Shown here piece by piece: positions 26,579-35,601 of a stretch of 64,000 bases of DNA (positions within the stretch are counted from its first letter, which is position 1; the number at the start of each line of letters is the position of its first letter). Location: positions 3,348,001 through 3,412,000 of the forward strand of contig NZ_CP078013.2 of the NCBI RefSeq assembly GCF_024112395.2. The letters run 5' to 3'. The notes beneath the pieces are model-generated. The model was not told the origin of the DNA and made no database searches. It saw nothing but the letters and a program-made list of their open reading frames with translations. The stretch comes from Pseudomonas pergaminensis (GTDB lineage Bacteria > Pseudomonadota > Gammaproteobacteria > Pseudomonadales > Pseudomonadaceae). Both the position numbers and the translations under genes were made by a program.

Positions 26579-27493
26579 ATGAGCCTGAAATCCACCCACT
26601 TGCCGGCGCTGATCGCGTTCGAATGTGTGGCCCGTCATCTGAATTTCGCGCGGGCGGCAGCCGAGATGGAGGTCACGCCGACGGCCATGTCCAAGACCAT
26701 CAAGCAGCTTGAAGCGCAATTGGGTGTGCGCCTGTTCAACCGCACCACCCGCAGCGTGGCGCTGACCGAGTCCGGCAGCCAGCTGCTCGACACCCTGGCA
26801 CCGGCACTGGAGCAGATTCGCTTCTCGGTGCAGCAAGTGCACGACACCGCCAGCCGCCCTTACGGCGCGTTGAAGATCAACAGTTCCTACGTGGCCTATG
26901 CCTCGCTGATCGAGCCGCACGTGGCGGCATTCCTCACGCAGTACCCGGATATCACCTTGGATATCGCCCTCGATAATGGCTTGAGCGACATCATTGGCGA
27001 AGGTTTCGATGCCGGCATTCGCCTGGGCCAGGCCTTGCAGCGCGACATGATCGCCGTGCCGCTGGGCACGTCGCAGCCGATGGTGGCCGTGGCGGCGCCC
27101 GCGTACCTGGCGTGCTCGGCACCGCTGGACACACCCGAAGACCTGCTGGCCCACGACTGCATCCACCAGCGCCTGAGCAGCCGCGGGCCGTACATGGATT
27201 GGACGTTTCGCATCGGCAAGGCCACTGTCGCGATCGAGGTGAAGGGGCGCCTGGTGCTGGATGAAATGCGCACCACCTTGTCGGCTGCGCGCCTGGGTTG
27301 CGGCGTGGCCCTGGTGTTCCGCCCGTTTGCCCAGGCGGATATCGCCAGCGGTGCACTGGTGGCGTTGCTGGAACATTACGCGGCGCCCGCCGAGACCTTC
27401 CACCTGTATTACGCCAACCGTGCGCAAATGCCCGGAAAGCTCCGGGCATTTATCGACTTCTTCCAGACCCGTAACCGTCAGGCCACCGAGTAG
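26579..27493 (+). CDS. LysR-family transcriptional regulator (GcvA-like)
   Basis: 304 residues from the ATG at 26579; the frame is open upstream across the terminator but is not protein-like. Helix-turn-helix 'LNFARAAAEMEVTPTAMSKTIKQLE' and effector domain with 'DAGIRLGQALQRDMIAVPLG', typical of the GcvA/LrhA-like subgroup. Convergent with the SDR gene it overlaps by 16 bp. Target unknown. Confidence 0.86.
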   Translation: MSLKSTHLPALIAFECVARHLNFARAAAEMEVTPTAMSKTIKQLEAQLGVRLFNRTTRSVALTESGSQLLDTLAPALEQIRFSVQQVHDTASRPYGALKINSSYVAYASLIEPHVAAFLTQYPDITLDIALDNGLSDIIGEGFDAGIRLGQALQRDMIAVPLGTSQPMVAVAAPAYLACSAPLDTPEDLLAHDCIHQRLSSRGPYMDWTFRIGKATVAIEVKGRLVLDEMRTTLSAARLGCGVALVFRPFAQADIASGALVALLEHYAAPAETFHLYYANRAQMPGKLRAFIDFFQTRNRQATE

Positions 27494-28251
27494 CCGCCAT
27501 CTGCCAGCAAGGCATGGCCGGACACGTAGCTGGCATCTTCCGACCCTAGGAACGCCACCACCGTCGCCATCTCTTCGGCCGTGCCAAACCGGCTGGCCGG
27601 TGTGCTGGCGGCGAAAGCGTGCTGGGCATCCACCGACGGCCAGATCCCGCGATGGTGGAACGGCGTCTCGATCAGGCCCGGGCACAGCGCGTTGACCCGC
27701 ACGCCCCGCTTGAACCATTCGATGGACGCGGTCTTGGTCATACCGACAATGGCGTGCTTGGTGCCGATATACAGCGCGGCATTCTCGAAACCGATCACGC
27801 CACCCATGGACGCGTTATTGATGATGCTGCCAAAACCCTGTTCGAGCATGACCTTGGCTTGGTACTTCATGCAGTTGAAAACCCCGCGCACATTCGGCTC
27901 GAACACCAGGTCGAAGCGTGCATTGTCCTGTTCGACCAGCGGCGCGAACACGCCTTCGGTGCCGGCATTGTTGAAGGCGATGTCCAGCTTGCCATAGGTG
28001 TCCACGGCAAATGTGACCATGGCGATGATGTCGGCTTCGCGGGTCACGTCGACGACGATGGAGGACGCGGTGCCGCCATTGGCAGTGATCTCGGCAACCA
28101 CGTCGTCCAGCTCGCTCTGCCGGCGGGCAGCAGCCACGATCTTCGCGCCGCGCTGGGCCAGGACGACAGCGGCCGCGCGACCAATGCCGGAACTGGCGCC
28201 GGTGATCAGCGCGACTTTGCCTTCGAGTTGACGGGAGTTGGAAAGGGTCAT
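27478..28251 (-). CDS. SDR-family NAD(P)-dependent oxidoreductase
   Basis: 257 residues from the ATG at 28251. Classical SDR motifs complete: 'TGASSGIG' cofactor loop, 'NNAG', Ser in 'NNASMGG', 'YIGTK' (YxxxK) and 'CPGLIETP'. Sugar, steroid or keto-acid dehydrogenase activities are all possible. Convergent with a LysR gene. Downstream lies a remnant of a flavin monooxygenase. Confidence 0.85.
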   Translation of the reverse strand: MTLSNSRQLEGKVALITGASSGIGRAAAVVLAQRGAKIVAAARRQSELDDVVAEITANGGTASSIVVDVTREADIIAMVTFAVDTYGKLDIAFNNAGTEGVFAPLVEQDNARFDLVFEPNVRGVFNCMKYQAKVMLEQGFGSIINNASMGGVIGFENAALYIGTKHAIVGMTKTASIEWFKRGVRVNALCPGLIETPFHHRGIWPSVDAQHAFAASTPASRFGTAEEMATVVAFLGSEDASYVSGHALLADGGYSVA

Positions 28252-28391
28252 GGGAAGCTCCGTTTGTGTGCTGCGCAAGGCGGTGTGCTTGCGCTTTGGA
28301 GCACAGGTTACATCGCGTGATTACCCCTGATAATCCACGCAAATACACACGAGTTATGTGCTATGGGTTCACAGTGCTCAACGACACATAA

Positions 28392-28574
28392 TGGCTGGAG
28401 GAGGAGGGCAGTGATAGTTTCAACGTGATGTTCCCGTGGCTGCCGGGAGGCTTGAATGACGTTGTCGACAAGGTGGTTCCAGCGCTGCAGGCACGCGGGA
28501 TTTTCCGTCGCAAGTATGAGGGTACGACCTTGCGCGAGAACCTGGGGTTGGCTCGGCCGGTGAATCGGTTTTTT
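28392..28574 (+). pseudogene. C-terminal remnant of an LLM-class flavin monooxygenase (NtaA/SnaA/DszA type)
   Basis: About 61 codons read as the C-terminal end of a nitrilotriacetate-monooxygenase-type LLM oxidoreductase: 'GSDSFNVMFPWLPGGLNDVV', 'VVPALQARGIFRRKYEGTTL', 'RENLGLARPVNRFF'. A stop lies just upstream in the frame (28389) and no N-terminal part of such an enzyme is visible, so only the tail of a once 440-residue gene remains. It shows this intergenic region (28252-28623) suffered a deletion. Confidence 0.75.
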
Positions 28575-28623
28575 ACCGGAGCGGGAAAGGAGGGGTGTTG
28601 CACCCCTCGTCCCGGCTTGCGTA

Positions 28624-29493
28624 TTACTCTTTGACGTCCATGAACTCTTCAGCCCAGGCCACGTAGTTTTCAGGCAAGGTATAGGTGTGCGTCAACTCGG
28701 TAGCACTGAGGTTATCGGTGCTGTGGGTCAACTGGCGCTGGGCACGCAGGCTGTCGTAGGTCGCCTTGATCGCGGCAAAGTAGGCACCATGGCCGGCAAC
28801 CACCACACGCACACCGAGGCTGGCCAGACGCTTGGCGTCATTGAGCTTGGGATTGCCATACGTCACCAGCATCAGCGGCACGGTCAGGTTCTCGGCGATC
28901 TTCTCCAGATGCTCGAAATCCGCCACACCCACCATGCAAATCCCATCGGCACCGGCTTTCTGATACGCCAGGGTGCGCTCGATCACAGCCTCGGTCGGCA
29001 ACACACCAGCGTTGGTGCGGGCAATGATCGACAACTCTGGATCAACACGGGCTTCCAGCGCCGCGCGGACCTTGCCGATGCCTTCTTCAATGGAAATCAG
29101 GTCGGTGGACTTGCGCCCGAATTGCGCCGGCAGCAACGTGTCTTCAATGGTCAACGCGGCCACACCGGCACGCTCAAGCTCTTCGACAGTGCGCATCACG
29201 TTCAGCGCGTTACCGTAGCCATGGTCGGCATCGGCGATGAACGGCAACTGGGCAACACGGCCAATACGGGTGGCTTGCTCAACGAACTCACTCAGGGTGA
29301 TCAACGCGAAATCGGGCGCGGCCAGTACCTGCAACGAAGCAACGGAGCCACCGAGGATGCCGACTTCGAAACCCAGGTCAGCGGCAATACGCGCGGACAT
29401 CGGGTCAAAGACGGACGCGGTTTCAACGCAGGTTGGGGTAGCAAGCAATTCACGGAATTTGCGGCGCAGGGCTGAGTGAGAAATCTTTGGCAT
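28624..29493 (-). CDS. Oxaloacetate decarboxylase (PEP mutase/isocitrate lyase superfamily, PA4872 type)
   Basis: 289 residues. Superfamily motifs: '[20 protein letters not shown]' near residue 29, metal-binding '[14 protein letters not shown]' near 86, '[13 protein letters not shown]' near 115 and 'IARTNAG'. The whole sequence is very close to what I recall of P. aeruginosa PA4872, for which oxaloacetate decarboxylase activity is established. Cytoplasmic, Mg-dependent: oxaloacetate to pyruvate plus CO2. A short inverted repeat (AGGGGTG...CACCCCT, about 28588-28607) downstream may help termination. Confidence 0.88.
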   Translation of the reverse strand: MPKISHSALRRKFRELLATPTCVETASVFDPMSARIAADLGFEVGILGGSVASLQVLAAPDFALITLSEFVEQATRIGRVAQLPFIADADHGYGNALNVMRTVEELERAGVAALTIEDTLLPAQFGRKSTDLISIEEGIGKVRAALEARVDPELSIIARTNAGVLPTEAVIERTLAYQKAGADGICMVGVADFEHLEKIAENLTVPLMLVTYGNPKLNDAKRLASLGVRVVVAGHGAYFAAIKATYDSLRAQRQLTHSTDNLSATELTHTYTLPENYVAWAEEFMDVKE

Positions 29494-29695
29494 GGGCTTT
29501 CCTGATTCTGGTCATCGTCTTGTGACGATCAATGTCTATTCGTGGTGGGGCGAGATTAACATGCAGAAGAGCGGGGGATGATGACGTTTCAGCATTAGGG
29601 TTATGGAGAGGCGGGAATGGCTCCAGAGCAAAAATGGGGTTAGCATTCCGCCTCACTCGGCTTAAACAGCCTGTTTTTCAGATCAGGGTCGTATC

Positions 29696-31135
29696 GTGGA
29701 AAAGCTAAAACGCCTTCAAAGTGGAATCGAAGGGCTAGACGCTCTGCTCAAGGGTGGGCTGGTAGCAGGCGCTTCATACATCATCCAAGGGCGCCCAGGG
29801 TCTGGAAAAACGATCCTTGCCAACCAGCTTGGGTTCCATCATGCGAACAATGGAGGAAGGGTTCTGGTCGCCACGCTGCTGGCCGAATCACACGACCGAC
29901 TCTTTCAATTCCTTTCGACTCTGAGCTTCTTCGACGCTTCCAAGGTTGGCGCCGAAATCCAATTTGTCAGTGCGTTTGACACGTTGGAAAACGACGGACT
30001 GGACGAGGTGGTGAAACTGCTGCGGCGCGAGATAAGCCGTCAAAAAGCCACAGTGATGGTAGTAGACGGCTTGCTCAATGCGCGCTCCAAAGCAGATTCG
30101 CACATCGATACCAAGAAATTCATTTCCGAGTTGCAAGGGCACGCCGCTTTCGCAGGCTGCACAGTGCTGTTTCTCACCAGTTCCCGTCTGGACGACGGCA
30201 GCCCTGAGCACACCATGGTTGATGGGGTGATTGAGATGGGCGAGGAGCTGTTCGGCACTCGGTCAGTGCGTCGAATTCAGCTTCGTAAAACTCGCGGCAG
30301 CTCAGCAATGACCGGTCTTCACGAGTGTGAAATTACCGAAAATGGCTTGGTGGTTTACCCGCGACTCGAAAGTCTCTACAGCCACCCGTCGTCTCCCGAC
30401 AGCGCCGACATGACCCGTATCGCCAGTGGGATTGAATCACTGGACGACATCCTGGGCGGGGGTCTGCACAGTTCCAGCGTGACTCTGGTAATCGGCCCCT
30501 CCGGTATTGGTAAAACCACCCTTGGCCTCAAATTTCTGGCTGAGTCGACCGTGGAAGCGCCTGGCCTGCATTTTGGCTTCTACGAAAGCCCGGAACGGTT
30601 GCGACTCAAAGGCCAATCACTCGGTATCGATATAAAGGGCATGGAAGGCAGCGGCGCCTTGAGCATTGCCTGGCAGCCTACTACTGAGGGGTTGCTGGAT
30701 GGGTTGGGCACACGACTACTGAGTCTCGTAGAAGAGAAGGGCATCAAGCGCGTGTTTCTCGATAGCCTTAGCGGTATGACGCGAGTCTCGACGAATCCCG
30801 CACGGATTACTGACTTCTTCAGTGCACTGATGAACGAGCTGCGATCCAGGGGCGTTACGGTATTTGCCTCCTGGGAAATGCGCGATCTATTTGGTTCCGA
30901 GGTCAGCGCACCAAACTCTGACCTGTCTAGCATCGTCGACAACCTGATGCTGATGCGGTTTTCTGAGAATCACTCTGAACTAAGCCGGACGCTATCCATT
31001 CTTAAGGTAAGAGACAGCTCTTACGATCCCTCACGATTTGAGGTCATCATCCGTGATCATGATGTTTTCCTGAAAAAGGCTTCAAGACATGAACCATCGG
31101 TCCCCGCTGAGTCATCGCCCGGTTCAATTTCTTAA
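29696..31135 (+). CDS. KaiC-like double-RecA ATPase
   Basis: 479 residues from GTG at 29696. Two KaiC-type P-loop domains: 'GRPGSGKT' near residue 32 in 'LQSGIEGLDALLKGGL', and 'GPSGIGKT' near residue 264 after 'IASGIESLDDILGGGL'. Walker B-like 'VMVVDGLLN' and 'RVFLDSLSG' follow. Relatives without KaiA/KaiB occur in many non-cyanobacterial genomes and are linked to stress responses or signalling rather than a clock. The receiver gene at 31159 follows after 23 bp, so the two probably form one signalling unit. Confidence 0.85.
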   Translation: MEKLKRLQSGIEGLDALLKGGLVAGASYIIQGRPGSGKTILANQLGFHHANNGGRVLVATLLAESHDRLFQFLSTLSFFDASKVGAEIQFVSAFDTLENDGLDEVVKLLRREISRQKATVMVVDGLLNARSKADSHIDTKKFISELQGHAAFAGCTVLFLTSSRLDDGSPEHTMVDGVIEMGEELFGTRSVRRIQLRKTRGSSAMTGLHECEITENGLVVYPRLESLYSHPSSPDSADMTRIASGIESLDDILGGGLHSSSVTLVIGPSGIGKTTLGLKFLAESTVEAPGLHFGFYESPERLRLKGQSLGIDIKGMEGSGALSIAWQPTTEGLLDGLGTRLLSLVEEKGIKRVFLDSLSGMTRVSTNPARITDFFSALMNELRSRGVTVFASWEMRDLFGSEVSAPNSDLSSIVDNLMLMRFSENHSELSRTLSILKVRDSSYDPSRFEVIIRDHDVFLKKASRHEPSVPAESSPGSIS

Positions 31136-31158
31136 GCTTTTGTGTGGGTTGAATTAAC

Positions 31159-31521
31159 ATGACCACCATCCTGGTCGTCGACGACGAGTATTTGATCGCT
31201 GACATCCTTAGCTTCGCGCTGGAGGATGAGGGGTACATGGTCGTAACGGCGAGCAATGGTCGAAAAGGACTCGAGGTTCTCGAGAGAGAACGGCCTGCTT
31301 TGATCATTACCGACTATATGATGCCGGTCATGAGCGGCGAGGAATTCGCCACCGCCATTCGAGCGCTGCCTTCGGCAAATAAATTGCCGATCATCTTGAT
31401 AAGCGGTGCTCAGGCGCATATCGGAATAGAGAGATCGGATCTTTTTGATGCTGTATTGGCCAAACCCTTCAACATCGACTTGATCATCGCCGAAGTCAAA
31501 AAGCTCTTGGCAGATGATTAG
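31159..31521 (+). CDS. Single-domain response regulator
   Basis: 120 residues, receiver only. 'VVDDEY' acidic pair, phospho-acceptor Asp52 in 'LIITDYMMPVMSG', switch Ser in 'ILISGAQ' and Lys in 'VLAKPFNIDL' are present. Placed 23 bp after the KaiC-like gene and on the same strand; no kinase is adjacent, so its phosphodonor is unknown. Confidence 0.88.
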   Translation: MTTILVVDDEYLIADILSFALEDEGYMVVTASNGRKGLEVLERERPALIITDYMMPVMSGEEFATAIRALPSANKLPIILISGAQAHIGIERSDLFDAVLAKPFNIDLIIAEVKKLLADD

Positions 31522-31539
31522 TCAGCTGCTGGAGCAGGG

Positions 31540-31671
31540 TCAGCTTTTGCTGCGCCGGCAACGCTCCGAGCAGTAGCGCACTTCATCCCAGCAGCGTGCC
31601 CATTTCTTCCTCCACGTGAAGGGAAGTCCACAGGTCACGCAGGTTTTTACTGGAAGCTCACTCTTTTTCAC
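31540..31671 (-). CDS. DUF2256 small zinc-finger-like protein
   Basis: 43 residues, GTG start at 31671. The sequence is the complete DUF2256 pattern: '[20 protein letters not shown]' followed by '[17 protein letters not shown]'. Five cysteines plus one before the end suggest metal binding (CxxC ... CxxxC). In many bacteria this tiny gene sits beside cryptochrome/photolyase-related or deoxyribodipyrimidine genes; here it lies between the KaiC/receiver pair and a kinase. Function unknown. A frame this short is easily missed. Confidence 0.85.
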   Translation of the reverse strand: MKKSELPVKTCVTCGLPFTWRKKWARCWDEVRYCSERCRRSKS

Positions 31672-31756
31672 AGATATAACTACCGGCTGGGTCGATCACT
31701 CAATCACGTCGACAAGAAGAGGCGTGGTTATCATTATCCTGATCACTGTGTGACAA

Positions 31757-32368
31757 ATGAATATTCCGTTTTTTGTTTCCCTGGATGGGCCCAAAGGCAC
31801 CGGCAAAACTACGCTGTTGGAGGCTGTAACGGCAACGCTGAGGGCGCACAACAAGAAAGTCATCCGACTTTGCGAGAGAAAAAGCGATCCCTACAGAAGG
31901 GAAACCATGGCCCTGGTTAACGAACTTGCCAGAAATCCCTCGCGGGATCTGGAATGGGCTGTGTGCGAGCGTTTTGCCGAGAGTCGCAGCTGGATATCCC
32001 GGAACGTACTGACTCAGCAGCCGTTGGACAGCGTTATCCTGATTGATCGCTGGTATCCGTCCGATGCTGCGTTTCGACACACCATCTCGTTTGCAGAGAT
32101 TCTCCAGTTGAACCGGGAGCGGGACGTGCGAGTGCCGGATGTGCATGTCGGCGTTGTCACCGCGCCGGATATTTCGTGGGCAAGGGCAGTTGCACGGTCG
32201 CGAGGATTGGGCGGTACGGTAATCCAGAAGTATGCAGAGCATGTTGCATGCACAGAGATGTTCGAGCAGGCCGTTGCGGAGCATGGCTGGGTGATGTGCC
32301 GGAATGAAGGTGCGATCGAAGACGCAGTGAAGCAGGTGGTTGCTGAGATCTACAAAGTCGCTGGGTGA
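31757..32368 (+). CDS. Thymidylate-kinase-like P-loop nucleotide kinase
   Basis: 203 residues. Walker A 'LDGPKGTGKTTL' at residues 9-20, 'LIDRWYPSDAAFRH' with the DR(Y/W) motif near residue 96, and a short lid 'ARSRGLGG' near residue 150 give the thymidylate-kinase fold. The P-loop 'GPKGTGKT' differs from housekeeping Tmk ('GxDGAGKS'), and the gene is far from the holB/tmk context, so this is likely a specialised nucleotide kinase. Divergent from the DUF2256 gene. Confidence 0.75.
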   Translation: MNIPFFVSLDGPKGTGKTTLLEAVTATLRAHNKKVIRLCERKSDPYRRETMALVNELARNPSRDLEWAVCERFAESRSWISRNVLTQQPLDSVILIDRWYPSDAAFRHTISFAEILQLNRERDVRVPDVHVGVVTAPDISWARAVARSRGLGGTVIQKYAEHVACTEMFEQAVAEHGWVMCRNEGAIEDAVKQVVAEIYKVAG

Positions 32369-32692
32369 CACGTATAGCGTAATACATCATTGAACAAGTG
32401 GGCGATGTCAGATGTTCATAAGCGGCTCATGAGCCTGAAATTACTGGCTAACCGCTCTAGAAATTAACGCGCCTGTTCATCGATCGCTGTTCATAACGGC
32501 TCAAGCGATTCGCGAGCTAGGCCAAGGATGTGGGAGATAAATCGAGCTCTGAAGTAAGTAGAGTGAGGAATGAAGGACAAAGTACACGTTGCGCAGACCT
32601 CCATAGTAGGCTGATGAGCTTTCCTAAAAATCGAGCGATTCGGCCGTGCATCTGCGCGGCAGCGCCCAGGTCTTATACATAGAACGTTGCAA

Positions 32693-32821
32693 TCAGACGT
32701 CATCTATTGGCTCGATGTAGTTCTGATACAGCTTGAGCAGCAGATGAATGAAGAGAGCTCCGAAAACGACATACTCGAAAATATCAGATCGAATCAGGTA
32801 GCAAATAACATCGCTGCACAT
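32693..32821 (-). CDS. Small putative membrane protein (42 aa)
   Basis: 42 residues, start ATG at 32821 preceded by a strong ribosome binding site (TAAGGGG, six bases before the ATG). A hydrophobic segment 'YVVFGALFIHLLLKLY' at residues 17-32 could span the membrane. Not recognised in any family. It is the only supported gene in the 620-bp space between the kinase and the DUF4354-like gene; the rest of that space shows nothing. Confidence 0.5.
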   Translation of the reverse strand: MCSDVICYLIRSDIFEYVVFGALFIHLLLKLYQNYIEPIDDV

Positions 32822-32992
32822 CGTAAATCCCCTTACGTCTAACGTACAATCAATAAATTTGATTGCGCATACTTATCGCATCATTAGGATAAGCGAGATA
32901 CTTTCTCTAGTAGATGCAGCTTAAAAAATTATCAATATTTACTTTTGAGAACTTATCAATGTGAAGTGGCAGTTTTTTAGCCGAGTGCTTTA

Positions 32993-33373
32993 TTAGTTGC
33001 AATTTTGTGACTCTTTAACCAAAGTTGCACTGAACACCTTTTCATTTTGCGAGGCAAATGCGGCAACTCCTTTTATTATTGCTTTGGATTCCAAGCGGCC
33101 TGTGATCAGTTCCTTATCAATTGTGTCTAGATCAAATTTATCGCCATCTGGAGCGTAAGCGAGTAAACATAATGTTGACAAGTCAATATCTTTACCAGAT
33201 AGATTGGCAATGGTAACTAAAAAGATTTTGGTATATGCCGACTCACTCCCTATTGATATGGACCCTCTGGATTGCTCCGTCGCATATATAACGACTTCAT
33301 TAAGGTTGGCTCCAATCGAACCAAGGCAAATATTCGATATACCCATAAATGCTATTGGGATTATTTTTTTCAT
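32993..33373 (-). CDS. Exported hypothetical protein, DUF4354-like
   Basis: 126 residues from the ATG at 33373 (a GTG two codons earlier is possible). N-terminal signal peptide ('MKKIIPIAFMGISNICLGSI'). The mature part with 'EVVIYATEQSRGSISIG', 'FLVTIANLSGKDIDLSTLC' and a late Cys resembles the DUF4354 family of small periplasmic beta proteins; two cysteines could form a disulfide. Function unknown. AT-rich codon use compared with flanking core genes. Confidence 0.65.
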   Translation of the reverse strand: MKKIIPIAFMGISNICLGSIGANLNEVVIYATEQSRGSISIGSESAYTKIFLVTIANLSGKDIDLSTLCLLAYAPDGDKFDLDTIDKELITGRLESKAIIKGVAAFASQNEKVFSATLVKESQNCN

Positions 33374-33894
33374 AAGCACACCATTTTGAATGAATGATTA
33401 GTATCCAGGCTTTGATCCTGGGTTAGAGCTATCCGTTGCATTCGGTTTTGCAAATTCTGTAGTTTGGGTTGTTTTTATCATAATGGCTGCCCAATTGTTA
33501 ATTCATTAGATTTTGCTGTTGGTGAGACAGAACTGAATCTGTGCGCTGTCAATTTTTAGGTTGATCTTTTACTTAATTTTTTTTGCGCTTCAGATGTGCG
33601 GATTATTTGCATTTTTCAAAAATTTATACCTCTATAAGTTCTCGCATAAAATTAATGCTTTAGTTTTTTGCTTGTTTTTCGATGTCAATTATTCTTATCG
33701 CCGTCAACCTCTGGACTGTGAGCTGTTTACTAGCTGTCAAACGTCTATGAGGAGTGTATTTTAAGGCTGTAAACACATTTGTTGTATTGTAGATCTTTGT
33801 GATATCTCGCAGCATTGATCTAATGCATCCATGTTCAACTCCTTACGCACATGACCAAATACTTTTCCATGCTGTCATAAAATTATAAATTTGG
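33374..33894. other. AT-rich intergenic stretch, no supported gene
   Basis: Contains long T runs and only short open frames on both strands. A 27-codon minus-strand frame (33398-33481) and a plus frame at 33561-33764 lack convincing ribosome binding sites or family resemblance. Confidence 0.6.
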
Positions 33895-35601
33895 TCAGCC
33901 GGTTAGAGGTCTATTAGAAATCACTATTTCGACGAGGTTTGGCATTGCGGATCTTATGCCTTTTTCGACTGCTGTCATGATATCCTGAGCCTCTGTTACT
34001 CGCTGCGCAGGTAAACCGTAACAAGCGGCCAATGCCATGAAATCAATAGTGGGATCAGTTATGTCCATGCCAATGAAACGGTTTGTTCTGGCGCTGCGGA
34101 AGTGAGCTTGCGCACGAGTATAGTTTTTTAATATGTTGTATTCGCAATTGTTCATCACCACAAATGTTACTGGCAAACGTTTATGAACGGCAGTCCACAA
34201 GGCTTGCGGGGAATACATTGCTGAGCCGTCGCCTACTAGGCACACTACGGGAGTTCCTCTTAGCCCTAGGGAGGTACCAACTGCCGCGGGCATACCCCAG
34301 CCTAGAATCGCACTGCGTGTAAAAAGATATTGGCAAGTAGATGGTGAGTCCAAGCATGCCCTCACATGCGCAATGGTAGCTGGTGCCTCGTCAATAATTG
34401 GGATGGACGGCCCAATTGCCCGCAGCGTCTCTCTTGCAGCGACGAAAGGTGTTGTCACAAGTGCATCTATTTCCTTGTTCGCACGAGTATTGATTTCTAC
34501 ACGACGTGCTTCGCGCGCTTCTATCGCCTGGGTGTATAAAGTGGCTATCTTATTTTTATGACGCAGGTATTTGAGCCGAACTAATGGTAGCAGAGCTTGA
34601 AGTGACTGCCGCAGCTCTCCTACTACGCCAAGGGCAACTTCATGAACCCGGCCAAGTTGATTTCCGTCAAGGGTCAATTGATAAAGCTTGCACTGACGTG
34701 GGATAGCTGGCCCCTCGGAATAAGGATAACTGATCAACGAATGGCCGCCCAACACAAACACTGCGTCAAATGGTGCAAGCGTCCTATGGATATCAGAAGC
34801 CCTCGGCGGCAAGGTGCCTTGCCAGTAAGGATGTGAGGTCGGAAATGGAATGTGTCCTGGCCAAGAAGAACCAAATACAGGCGTGCCGAGCACTTCCGCA
34901 AGCGCAACAACATCTAGGCCAGCACCTGCGGTAAATACTTCGTCACCCACCACCAGCGCTAGACGGCCGGGTATAACGTCAGCCAATGCCTCGGCTAAGT
35001 CATCTAGCCTGGCGATGTAACCTCGCTCAATACGAGACGGCTGGCCTGCTTCCATCATGGTGTAGCGTTCCATTACATCGATGGGTAATGAAAGAAAAAC
35101 AGGACCTGCCGGAGCTGTACGACAGTCTTGGAACGCACGGCGCAGCAACATAGGGATATGTTCAGGATGTAGGATTTCCTCCGCCCATTTGACATTTGGC
35201 CGAGCAATACTCACCAGGTCGCCATGTAACAACGGGTCGGTGACGCCATGGCGGGTATCTTGCTGGCCAGCGGTGATCACCATGGGGGTGTTTGCCATTT
35301 TGGCGTTGAGAATTGCACCCATGGCATTACCTAGGCCGCCGGCGGTATGCAAATTAACGAAGCCAGGGCGACCGCACGCTTGAGCATAGCCGTCGGCCAT
35401 GGCGACTACGCTAGCTTCTTGCAAGCAAAGTATGTAATCAATTGTCGCGCAGTCGGAAAGCGCATCAAGCAGCGGCAACTCGGTGGTTCCGGGATTTCCA
35501 AATATATGACGGACGCCTTCACTTTCTAGTACCTCCACGAACAAGTCTGCGCCACGCTTTTGGCCTGAGCGCAAGGCGGGGATGTCGAAGGTCGTTTGCA
35601 T
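33895..35601 (-). CDS. Thiamine-diphosphate enzyme related to benzoylformate decarboxylase
   Basis: 568 residues, SD GGAGG well placed before the ATG at 35601. N-terminal Pyr domain with 'FGNPGTTELP' near residue 34, catalytic Glu62 in 'LQEASVV' and His85 in 'NLHTAGGLGNAMG'; C-terminal PP domain with 'VGDGSAMYSPQALW' and 'MNNCEYN' for Mg-ThDP binding. It aligns along its length with P. putida MdlC, but MdlC Ser26 corresponds to Thr39 and MdlC His281 to a Tyr ('ISYPYSEG'). Decarboxylation of a 2-oxo acid or carboligation is likely; the substrate differs from benzoylformate or is unknown. It stands alone. Confidence 0.82.
   Translation of the reverse strand: MQTTFDIPALRSGQKRGADLFVEVLESEGVRHIFGNPGTTELPLLDALSDCATIDYILCLQEASVVAMADGYAQACGRPGFVNLHTAGGLGNAMGAILNAKMANTPMVITAGQQDTRHGVTDPLLHGDLVSIARPNVKWAEEILHPEHIPMLLRRAFQDCRTAPAGPVFLSLPIDVMERYTMMEAGQPSRIERGYIARLDDLAEALADVIPGRLALVVGDEVFTAGAGLDVVALAEVLGTPVFGSSWPGHIPFPTSHPYWQGTLPPRASDIHRTLAPFDAVFVLGGHSLISYPYSEGPAIPRQCKLYQLTLDGNQLGRVHEVALGVVGELRQSLQALLPLVRLKYLRHKNKIATLYTQAIEAREARRVEINTRANKEIDALVTTPFVAARETLRAIGPSIPIIDEAPATIAHVRACLDSPSTCQYLFTRSAILGWGMPAAVGTSLGLRGTPVVCLVGDGSAMYSPQALWTAVHKRLPVTFVVMNNCEYNILKNYTRAQAHFRSARTNRFIGMDITDPTIDFMALAACYGLPAQRVTEAQDIMTAVEKGIRSAMPNLVEIVISNRPLTG

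Noticed and set aside
33398..33481. 27-codon minus-strand frame upstream of the DUF4354-like gene
   Set aside because: No clear ribosome binding site and no conserved features; could be chance in AT-rich DNA.
33561..33764. 67-codon hydrophobic plus-strand frame
   Set aside because: Hydrophobicity results from T-rich DNA; no ribosome binding site and no partner gene.
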